Assembly (NCBI GenBank): GCA_035627835.1 | Contig: DASPKX010000135.1 | Span: 1 to 5,128, forward strand | DNA length: 5,128 nt | Direction of reading: 5' to 3' | Source: DASPKX01 sp035627835 | Lineage (GTDB): Bacteria > Verrucomicrobiota > Verrucomicrobiia > Limisphaerales > SXQI01 | Part shown: positions 1-5,128 of the stretch, piece after piece | How the letters are laid out: every line of letters begins with the position of its first letter | How positions within the stretch are numbered: the first letter of the stretch is position 1 | Translations under genes and position numbers: made by a program | The notes under the pieces: generated by a model | What the model was told of the DNA's origin: nothing | What the model saw: the letters and a program-made list of their open reading frames with translations, nothing else | The model's database searches: none

Positions 1-390
1 CTCGCCAGGCTTCTGGCCGCTTTACCCGCTGTCCATCGACGCACTTAAGCTCCGGACGAGTATCAGGTGTTGCGGACCGCCTTGGTTTGCCAACCGGATC
101 AGCATCTTGTCAGCCGCTCCGTATCGCGAAGGGCCGATAACTTAGCCACTTCCAGTTTCACCGCAAGAGCTTTTCCAAACTTTTTTCTGAGCCTTGTTTT
201 CAGAGCATTCCAACGAACACGACTGAAGCTAGGCTCGCAGGCAGCATCCTGCCTCATTTGGTTTGCGAAAGATCAACCCTTCCCTGGCCGAAATGAGCCG
301 GAACGGACGATCATCATAACCCAGGTTCTAACCTGTGCAAGTGGACCGAAACGGATTTCAAGAAGGCGGCCAAAAGTGGTCCGGTTTTGT
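1..390. other. Non-coding stretch, no gene recognised
   Basis: No reading frame here resembles a known protein. The long open frames run on into the inverted repeats on the right, and their translations are rich in Arg and Ser, as expected for chance frames. I see no tRNA or rRNA pattern. Plus frame 1 is open from the left edge to a TAA at 46-48, which could be the last 15 codons of a gene lying to the left, but this is too short to support. A small inverted repeat (AGGCAG 239-244 with CTGCCT 249-254) and a run of six T at 181-186 are present, but they do not together form a terminator. No promoter with both -35 and -10 boxes was found. Confidence 0.6.
322..335. repeat. Short perfect palindrome CAGGTT-CT-AACCTG
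   Basis: Two perfect 6-base arms are separated by two bases. The size and symmetry suit a dimeric repressor site, but no regulator gene or promoter core is visible nearby. One such palindrome in a stretch of this size could occur by chance. It lies about 240 bases before mutY. Confidence 0.3.
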
Positions 391-536
391 GCGCCCTCTA
401 CGAGGGCTCGGCTGCTGGCGGGTGTTACCCACAGGCTTCGCTCGGCGCTTCGCCTGTGGGCTACTCTGTGCGGCTCCTCCGGAGCCAAGCTCAAACGAAC
501 GCGAACCACTCCGTAAGTTTGACCGAAACTGCTTTC
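339..536 (+). repeat. Degenerate direct repeats around the hairpin cluster
   Basis: Positions 339-359 and 515-536 share AAGT, then an exact GACCGAAAC (344-352 and 521-529), then TTTC three bases further on (356-359 and 533-536). A third, partial copy, AAGTGGTCCG at 374-383, differs by one base from AAGTGGACCG at 339-348. The outer two copies flank the three-hairpin cluster. They could be decayed ends of an inserted element, iteron-like binding sites or remnants of a tandem duplication; the sequence does not decide between these. Confidence 0.45.
393..486. repeat. Three-hairpin REP-like element
   Basis: Three perfect inverted repeats lie in a row. The first is GCCCTC 393-398 with GAGGGC 402-407 (loop TAC). 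The second is CCCACAGGC 428-436 with GCCTGTGGG 452-460 (15-base loop). The third is GGCTCC 472-477 with GGAGCC 481-486 (loop TCC). The middle loop contains a second GCTTCG (435-440 and 447-452). Removing one 12-base unit would leave a 9-pair stem with a 3-base TTC loop, matching its neighbours. GC-rich stems in series within an intergenic region are typical of REP/BIME-type dispersed repeats, which in other bacteria are mobilised by IS200-like RAYT transposases. No transposase is present here. Folded RNA in the mutY leader, or a terminator for an upstream gene, are other possibilities, though no T-run follows any stem. Confidence 0.6.
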
Positions 537-556
537 GCCGGAGACCCTCATGGATT

Positions 557-561
557 AAGGA
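557..561 (+). promoter_or_regulatory. Ribosome binding site of mutY
   Basis: AAGGA lies 10 bases before the ATG at 572. This supports that start over upstream in-frame codons such as the GTG at 335, which would add 79 residues translated through the inverted repeats. Confidence 0.6.
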
Positions 562-571
562 ACGAGCCTCA

Positions 572-1675
572 ATGCGTTATAACCGGTCAGTTCCAAAAGA
601 CCAAACAGATGTCCACGGCGGGACGTTTGTTGCTGATCTCCTGAAGTGGTTTGACGGGAACAAACGACCGATGCCCTGGCGGGAGAACCGCACCCCATAC
701 AGCGTCTGGATCTCCGAGATGATGCTGCAGCAAACGCAGGTGAAGACGGCGATTCCCTACTTTGAGCGTTGGATGCAGGTATTTCCTTCGGTTGAAGAAC
801 TGGCGAGGGCTCCCGTTGAACGCGTGCTAAAGATTTGGGAGGGACTGGGGTATTACTCGCGAGCTCGGAATGTTCATCGAGCGGCTCAACTTATTGTTTC
901 GGAGCACGGAGGGGGGTTGCCGGAGTGTTATGAATCCCTCCTTAGCTTGCCTGGAGTAGGATCCTACTCAGCAGGGGCAATTTGCAGCATTGCTTTCAAT
1001 CAGCCGACCCCAGCAGCGGACGGCAATGTGGCGCGGGTGGTCGCACGGGTGCAGAAACGACGGGAGCGTGGCGAGGCACTGAAAGGAAGTGCGCGGGAGG
1101 TCGTTGGCCGATGGATGACGGATGCGGTTGCCGTTGACGAAGCCAATGGGGGAGGCAAGGCCTGCGGCAGTCTTACTGAAGCATTAATGGAGTTAGGAGC
1201 CACGATTTGCACTCCGCGAACTCCGCTTTGTTCGACTTGCCCAGTGCAGAGCCATTGCCTCGCATACCGGACCAACACGGTGGAGAAGTTCCCAAGACTC
1301 TCCCTGCGCCCAAAGACACGTACGCGTTTGTTCAACGCCGTGATCTTGGAATCCACCGCAGGGGTGCTCGTGCGACAGCGCCAGACAGGCGTGGTGAATG
1401 CAGAGTTTTGGGAGTTGCCAAACTTGGAGGTGGTGGGGCGCGATCCGTTCGAGGGACAGACGCCGTTTTGCACAGTTCGACACTCGATCACCACATCGAG
1501 AATTCAGCTTAATGTTCACCGCTTTCCAAAAGCCGAAGGGAAGTTGAGAGCTGTTGAGGCGTTTCTGAATGGGAGGGAAGTCTGGGCAGGAGCGGATAAA
1601 CTCAAGGAACTCCCATTCACAGGCGCTCACCGCAAAGTACTTACCCTGCTGGAAAATTCCGGGTGGAGGGAATAA
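572..1675 (+). CDS. mutY: A/G-specific adenine DNA glycosylase MutY
   Basis: MutY removes adenine mispaired with 8-oxoguanine (or guanine), preventing G:C to T:A transversions in the GO repair pathway. The 367-residue protein has normal family length. Residues about 18-230 form the helix-hairpin-helix glycosylase core. The SEMMLQQTQV stretch carries the catalytic Glu49, LPGVGSYSAGA (126-136) is the HhH hairpin, and DGNV carries Asp150. Cys213, Cys220, Cys223 and Cys229 (C-x6-C-x2-C-x5-C) form the [4Fe-4S] loop. Residues about 250-367 are the NUDIX-like domain that recognises 8-oxoG. In it, the usual Phe-Ser-His loop appears to be replaced by Ile306-Thr-Thr after RHS (303-305). The ATG is chosen because AAGGA precedes it and because homology starts soon after it. 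The gene is intact and is followed by galE after 25 bases. The loop change could affect lesion discrimination, but similar variation probably occurs in other MutY lineages. Confidence 0.96.
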   Translation: MRYNRSVPKDQTDVHGGTFVADLLKWFDGNKRPMPWRENRTPYSVWISEMMLQQTQVKTAIPYFERWMQVFPSVEELARAPVERVLKIWEGLGYYSRARNVHRAAQLIVSEHGGGLPECYESLLSLPGVGSYSAGAICSIAFNQPTPAADGNVARVVARVQKRRERGEALKGSAREVVGRWMTDAVAVDEANGGGKACGSLTEALMELGATICTPRTPLCSTCPVQSHCLAYRTNTVEKFPRLSLRPKTRTRLFNAVILESTAGVLVRQRQTGVVNAEFWELPNLEVVGRDPFEGQTPFCTVRHSITTSRIQLNVHRFPKAEGKLRAVEAFLNGREVWAGADKLKELPFTGAHRKVLTLLENSGWRE

Positions 1676-1700
1676 AGCCGAGCCCGTAAACTACGCGCGC

Positions 1701-2672
1701 ATGAACGTGTTTGTCACAGGCGGCGCGGGGTACATCGGATCGGTTTGCGTGGAGCAGCTCCTGAATGCGGGGCACTCCGTGACCGTGATCGATAATCTGA
1801 CGGAGGGACATCGTTCCGCCCTCGATCCGCGAGCGAAGTTTGTTCAAGGAGACCTTTCGGACAAGCCACTTGTTCTCAAGTCACTCCGGGAGTCAGGCTC
1901 GGAAGCGATCATCCATTTCGGCGCGAGCGCGCTGGTGGGTGAATCGATGACGAACCCCGGAAAGTATTTCCGGAACAATGTTTGCAGCGGTTTGAATCTA
2001 CTTGAGGCAGCAGTTGAGGCAAAGATCCGAAAGTTTGTTTTCAGCTCCACCTGCGCGACGTACGGGCCGCCCGATCGCATTCCGATGACGGAAGATTTGC
2101 CGCAGCGGCCGATTAATCCGTACGGAGAATCGAAGCTGATGTTCGAGAAGATGCTGATCTGGTTTCAGCAACTGCATGGTTTGGAGTTTGTCGCGTTCCG
2201 CTACTTCAACGCGGCTGGTGCAAGTGAGAAGTTCGGGGAGCATCATCGAATTGAGACCCACTTGATTCCGAACGTGCTGAAGGTCGCCCTGGGCCAAGCA
2301 CAGCAATGCGAGATTTACGGCACGGACTACGAAACCCCGGACGGCACTTGCATTCGCGATTACATCCACGTAATCGATTTAGCTGATGCGCACATCCGCG
2401 CGCTCGCGCCTGGCAAACAGGGCTTTTTTAACCTCGGCAATGGGTCCGGTTACTCCGTGCGGCAAGTAATAGAGACGTGCGAGAAGATTTCCGGGAAAAA
2501 GATTCCTTACGTGGAGAAGCCACGCCGCGCGGGTGACCCTCCCCGGCTGGTGGCCGGGGCGGACAAAGCCACTAACGAACTCGGATGGCAACGGCGATTT
2601 CCGAAGTTGGAGGAAATCGTCACTACGGCCTGGCGCTGGCACGTGGCGAACCCGAACGGGTATCCGGATTGA
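1701..2672 (+). CDS. galE: UDP-glucose 4-epimerase GalE
   Basis: This NAD-dependent cytoplasmic enzyme interconverts UDP-glucose and UDP-galactose (in some members also the N-acetyl forms), feeding galactose use and surface polysaccharide synthesis. The 323-residue protein is a complete extended short-chain dehydrogenase. It has the Rossmann motif TGGAGYIG at 6-13 and Asp31-Asn32 at the end of strand 2, which contact the NAD ribose. Next come GDL at 50-52, the Ser-Ser-Thr catalytic motif at 115-117, and the Tyr141-x3-Lys145 pair. Near the C-terminus are the family signatures GTDYETPDGTCIRDYIHV and ELGWQ, with the usual NPNGY ending. The start is fixed by the glycine-rich motif; no start codon in this frame lies between the ATG and the end of mutY. 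No Shine-Dalgarno sequence sits at normal distance. A GGAGGG at 1665-1670 is 30 bases away, so translation may depend on coupling to mutY. UDP-GlcNAc 4-epimerase activity cannot be excluded from sequence. Confidence 0.95.
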   Translation: MNVFVTGGAGYIGSVCVEQLLNAGHSVTVIDNLTEGHRSALDPRAKFVQGDLSDKPLVLKSLRESGSEAIIHFGASALVGESMTNPGKYFRNNVCSGLNLLEAAVEAKIRKFVFSSTCATYGPPDRIPMTEDLPQRPINPYGESKLMFEKMLIWFQQLHGLEFVAFRYFNAAGASEKFGEHHRIETHLIPNVLKVALGQAQQCEIYGTDYETPDGTCIRDYIHVIDLADAHIRALAPGKQGFFNLGNGSGYSVRQVIETCEKISGKKIPYVEKPRRAGDPPRLVAGADKATNELGWQRRFPKLEEIVTTAWRWHVANPNGYPD

Positions 2673-2711
2673 GTTTAGTCGCTTTCCAGCGCGGGTTTGG
2701 TAGAAGAGCGC

Positions 2712-3737
2712 ATGCCTGCATGCGCGCGAAATCTGTTGGTCCTGCTCTTGGTGGCGTCACGCGCGTGGGCGTGGGATTACGCGAACCACCGGCTCCTTAG
2801 CGAGTTGGCAATCGCCAGCTTGCCAGCGGACTTTCCTGCGTTCACGAAGACAAGCAATGCAATCGAACGCATCGCGTTCCTAAGCGGAGAAGCGGATCGC
2901 TGGCGCAACAGCCCGGACCTGCCGCTGCGCCATCTCAATCACCCAGATCATTTCTTCGATTTCGAATACGTGGAGGAACTCGGGCTTGATCCGGCGAAGC
3001 TGAGCCCGTTTCGTTACACTTTCACGGATCAACTGTTCACCGCGCATGCAAAAGCCGGTTCGAAGATCAAGTTAGGCGGGAGCGCGGGCGAGGCGGAGCA
3101 GACTACCCTGCTCATCGGCTTCCTGCCGTGGGCTATCACTGAGCAGTACGCAAAGTTGAAATCGAGTTTTTCCTATCTGAAGACGATGCAGGAGTTCGGG
3201 TCCGCAGAGGAAATCGAGAATGCGCAGGCAAACGTAATCTATAACATGGGGTTTCTGGCACATTTCCCCGGAGACGGCTCCCAACCGCTGCACACCACGA
3301 AGCATTACAACGGCTGGATAGGAGAGAATCCGAATCGATTTACCACGAACGGTTACTTGCATGCTTGGATCGATGGCGGGTTCCTCGCGTTGCATCCTCC
3401 TGATCGCACAGCAATGCGCGCGCGTGTGCGCCCCGCTCAATCATTGTGGAACAATGGGGCACGAGAAGAACGCGCGGACATCTTTCAAGAGACGGTTGAC
3501 TGGCTGCGCGCGCAGCATGTCGAAGTGCGGCCTTTGTATGAGCTGGAAAAACAGCGAGCCTTCGGCAATGGGGACACGAAGGCTGGCGTCATGTTCTTAG
3601 AAAAGCAGCTTCTCAGCGGCGGTCATTACTTGGGAGACCTATGGTTTACAGCGTGGAAAGAGGCGCAGCCCGATCGATACCTTATCCAGTATTACCGATC
3701 TCAGCGTGCTAAAGCGCAGAACCCGCCTGCGCCCTGA
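2712..3737 (+). CDS. Secreted S1/P1-type zinc nuclease
   Basis: S1/P1-family enzymes use three zinc ions to cleave single-stranded DNA/RNA and 3'-nucleotides. The 341-residue product has a signal peptide: Arg6, hydrophobic core 8-15, predicted cleavage Ala-Trp-Ala20/Trp21. Cleavage would expose Trp21, whose free amino group is a zinc ligand in this family. The other ligands can all be placed: His26, Asp62, His80, His184, Asp188, His194, His217 and Asp221. Spacings W-x4-H, H-x3-D-x5-H and H-x22-H-x3-D agree with P1 nuclease. The HFPGDGSQPLH motif and final Asp fit S1/P1 better than bacterial phospholipase C. The mature part has no cysteine, so it lacks the disulfides of fungal enzymes. With about 321 mature residues it is somewhat longer than fungal P1, including a segment at about 88-170 without recognised motifs. 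ATG 2712 is preferred to TTG 2697, which would add acidic residues before the signal peptide. The only Shine-Dalgarno candidate is a weak AGAAGAG at 2702-2708. It lies 39 bases after galE. Substrate preference is not shown by the sequence. Confidence 0.88.
   Translation: MPACARNLLVLLLVASRAWAWDYANHRLLSELAIASLPADFPAFTKTSNAIERIAFLSGEADRWRNSPDLPLRHLNHPDHFFDFEYVEELGLDPAKLSPFRYTFTDQLFTAHAKAGSKIKLGGSAGEAEQTTLLIGFLPWAITEQYAKLKSSFSYLKTMQEFGSAEEIENAQANVIYNMGFLAHFPGDGSQPLHTTKHYNGWIGENPNRFTTNGYLHAWIDGGFLALHPPDRTAMRARVRPAQSLWNNGAREERADIFQETVDWLRAQHVEVRPLYELEKQRAFGNGDTKAGVMFLEKQLLSGGHYLGDLWFTAWKEAQPDRYLIQYYRSQRAKAQNPPAP
3714..3732. terminator. Weak hairpin at the convergent gene ends
   Basis: GCGCAG (3714-3719) pairs with CTGCGC (3727-3732) across a 7-base loop, inside the last codons of the nuclease gene. 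On the minus strand it would be followed by only three T; on the plus strand no T-run follows. It could slow transcription from either side, but it is not a classical intrinsic terminator. Confidence 0.25.
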
Positions 3738-3738
3738 C

Positions 3739-4596
3739 CTAGGCAGCAAATAGACCCGCAGCAGATTCTGATTTGCCGAGAAAGCGGTGTTTCAGAGGGG
3801 ATTCCCAGTTGCCACTCTGCCACCGGCGATGGCGGTAGAGTGTGCCGTAGTTGTAGCCTGGCGAAGCGGCGCCCTGGCCGCCGACGATCTCCGTGCCACG
3901 ACGCACGTTGTCGATCATCCATGCGGGCAAAATGAGGTGGTAGGGATTGCGTTGGACTTCACCGATGTGGAAAGAGGTGCCGATAACGAGAGAAGTTACA
4001 TCGTCCTCGCTGGATTCGACCATCAGGTTTGGGGTGGGCATTTGGCCCCAAAACTCGGTCTCAATGGTTTCAACTCGATGCGAAGGCTTCCATTGAGTCA
4101 GAGCATCGACAACGAGCCGGTGAACGCCAATGTGGCTGGTGTTCCAATCGAGTTCATGGGGGAAGAAGATGACCGAGGGCTGCGTCTGCTCAAAAATCTT
4201 CCGAATGACAGCGACTTTGTCCGCCCACGCGGCGGATTGAGAGTTGCGCGTGGTTTCGTTAACGCCTTCCAATCCGTTAGGCGCGGTTTGCAATAGTTCG
4301 AAGCCGATATAGTCACATGCGGCTTTCAGTTCAACCAATCGCTCCGCCTGACGTGATTTTTTGCTGCCTTGAGTGACGGCGACGTTGATGACGCGATATC
4401 CGGCCTCGCGCCGCAAGCGAAGGGGCAAGCCGCCGATGATGCATTCATCGTCGGGGTGCGGAGCAAAGATAAGCGCGCGGGGCGCATTTGCGGGGAGTGG
4501 AGGCAACTGGAGCGGAGGCACGCCGCCGAAGGGGAGCTGCTTTCCGGTCTGGAGCAGGTCGGTGAACGCCTGGACGTACTCGCGGTAGGTTTTCAT
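3739..4596 (-). CDS. PIG-L/LmbE-family N-deacetylase
   Basis: PIG-L enzymes are zinc-dependent hydrolases that remove acetyl groups from N-acetylglucosamine-type sugars or conjugates (for example MshB, BshB and GlcNAc-PI deacetylase). The 285-residue protein has the family hallmark APHPDDE at 45-51. His47 and Asp50 are expected zinc ligands, and Asp49 the general base. The third ligand is most likely His155 in the NTSHIGVH stretch (152-159), with His159 as an alternative. The first His of the usual H-x-x-H pair appears replaced by Asn152. No signal peptide is seen, so the protein should be cytoplasmic. The first 38 residues are a helical and then proline-rich leader before the Rossmann-like core. 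The start lies two bases after the ROK stop codon, without a clear Shine-Dalgarno sequence, so translational coupling is likely. The ROK partner suggests an amino-sugar substrate, possibly for catabolism. Mycothiol- or bacillithiol-type functions are not supported by any neighbour in view. Confidence 0.88.
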   Translation of the reverse strand: MKTYREYVQAFTDLLQTGKQLPFGGVPPLQLPPLPANAPRALIFAPHPDDECIIGGLPLRLRREAGYRVINVAVTQGSKKSRQAERLVELKAACDYIGFELLQTAPNGLEGVNETTRNSQSAAWADKVAVIRKIFEQTQPSVIFFPHELDWNTSHIGVHRLVVDALTQWKPSHRVETIETEFWGQMPTPNLMVESSEDDVTSLVIGTSFHIGEVQRNPYHLILPAWMIDNVRRGTEIVGGQGAASPGYNYGTLYRHRRWQSGNWESPLKHRFLGKSESAAGLFAA

Positions 4597-4598
4597 AA

Positions 4599-5128
4599 TT
4601 AAAGAGCTGGGAGACTCGCAGCAGCGATAGCCTGACCGTGGCGGCGTTCCTTCTCGTCCGGCATGTGAATATGGAGTCGCTCGGCCAGTGTGGGGAACTC
4701 GCGGGCGAGAACATTCCGCGCGTTTTTGACGATGAGGTTGCCGCCCTCACCTGTCGTCACGCGGCCCAAGAGGAGCACATTCGAAAAATCATAGAAATCG
4801 GCGAAATGCGCGAGGGTGTAGCCGAGGTAAACACCAATGGTGGAATATATCCTGGCCGCGCGAGCATCGCCCGCGGCCATAGCAGCTTGAACAAGCTTCA
4901 GCTTTTGAGCGGGCGGCAGCGCGACATCAATCTCTAAACCAGACTTCGGAATCAATCGGGCTACGGCTTGTTGAGAGAAATATTGGACCCCGCAACCGTA
5001 GTCTCCTGACCACTCGTCGATTGGTGCGTCGGGATTGTAATCGATGGGGACGAAAGCGAGTTCGTTAAGCCATGTGGTGATGTTGCCTTCGCGCGTAACG
5101 TAGCCGCCAGCGGTGCTGGTGCCCATAG
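4599..5128 (-). CDS. ROK-family protein, C-terminal part
   Basis: ROK proteins are sugar kinases (glucose, fructose, N-acetyl-hexosamines) or sugar-responsive repressors of the actin-like ATPase fold. Only the last 175 or so residues are in the window; the reading frame stays open through the right edge and the start lies beyond it. Numbering from the first Met in view, Gly2-Thr3 to Gly8 matches the second phosphate-binding glycine motif (GTGxGGG in relatives, here GTSTAGG). The normal GEIGH motif reads NELAF (21-25), so the zinc-binding His is Phe25. Of the C-x-C-G-x-x-G-C cluster only Cys45 (GCGVQYFS) remains. The C-terminal end, with GQAIAAASLPAL, is ROK-like. No DNA-binding domain would be expected in this part, so kinase and repressor cannot be told apart here. 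It is the upstream gene of a tight pair with the PIG-L deacetylase. Confidence 0.75.
   Translation of the reverse strand, partial: MGTSTAGGYVTREGNITTWLNELAFVPIDYNPDAPIDEWSGDYGCGVQYFSQQAVARLIPKSGLEIDVALPPAQKLKLVQAAMAAGDARAARIYSTIGVYLGYTLAHFADFYDFSNVLLLGRVTTGEGGNLIVKNARNVLAREFPTLAERLHIHMPDEKERRHGQAIAAASLPAL

Noticed and set aside
1..48. Possible end of an upstream gene in plus frame 1
   Set aside because: Only 15 codons are visible and nothing in them is recognisable.
150..186. AGTTT...AAACT followed by six T as a terminator
   Set aside because: The stem is only five AT-rich pairs with a loop of about 20 bases.
67..516. Plus-strand open frame of 149 codons starting with TTG
   Set aside because: It runs through all three inverted repeats, has no recognisable domain, has biased Arg/Ser composition and overlaps other chance frames.
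273..551. Minus-strand open frame of 92 codons
   Set aside because: It covers the same repeat cluster and looks like a translation of the palindromes; no ribosome binding site or family resemblance.
519..560. TTGACC at 519-524 as a mutY promoter -35 box
   Set aside because: No -10-like sequence lies at 16-18 bases; the nearest AT-rich hexamer is too far away.
335..571. N-terminal extension of MutY from GTG 335
   Set aside because: The extra 79 residues are translated hairpin sequence unlike any MutY; ATG 572 has a better ribosome binding site and gives normal family length.
2712..3737. Bacterial zinc-dependent phospholipase C instead of nuclease
   Set aside because: Phospholipase C enzymes have a shorter gap between the third and fourth zinc His and end with Glu; here the 23-residue spacing and final Asp match S1/P1.
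3787..4296. Plus-strand open frame opposite the PIG-L gene
   Set aside because: It is antisense to a well-supported gene with conserved catalytic motifs and shows no family resemblance.

Overview
The window is ordinary-looking bacterial chromosome with compact gene spacing and moderately high GC. It carries five protein genes and one long non-coding stretch. The taxon cannot be fixed from sequence alone. A ROK protein paired with a PIG-L-type deacetylase, a short multi-hairpin repeat and mostly weak ribosome binding sites would suit a Verrucomicrobia/PVC-type genome, but this is a tentative inference.

Positions 1-571 hold no convincing gene. The right part of this stretch (393-486) is a cluster of three perfect inverted repeats that looks like a dispersed REP-like element. 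It is flanked by short degenerate direct repeats sharing an AAGTGGaCCG-like core (339-359, 374-383, 515-536). The cluster ends about 85 bases before mutY.

Positions 572-3737 carry three plus-strand genes in close order: mutY (A/G-specific adenine glycosylase), galE (UDP-glucose 4-epimerase) and a secreted S1/P1-type zinc nuclease. Gaps are 25 and 39 bases, so co-transcription is plausible. Their functions (oxidative DNA repair, nucleotide-sugar interconversion, extracytoplasmic nucleic-acid degradation) do not form one obvious pathway.

Positions 3739-5128 carry a minus-strand pair read from right to left: the C-terminal part of a ROK-family protein (cut by the window edge), then, two bases later, a PIG-L/LmbE-family deacetylase. 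The pair suggests use or processing of an amino sugar: a sugar-kinase-like protein with an N-deacetylase. The nuclease and deacetylase genes converge with one base between their stop codons.

I see no clear novel system. The points most worth checking are the three-hairpin element with a 12-base expansion in its central loop, the ROK protein that has lost most of its family zinc site, the non-canonical 8-oxoG-recognition loop of MutY, and the complete S1/P1 zinc-ligand set whose first ligand would be a tryptophan exposed by signal-peptide cleavage.
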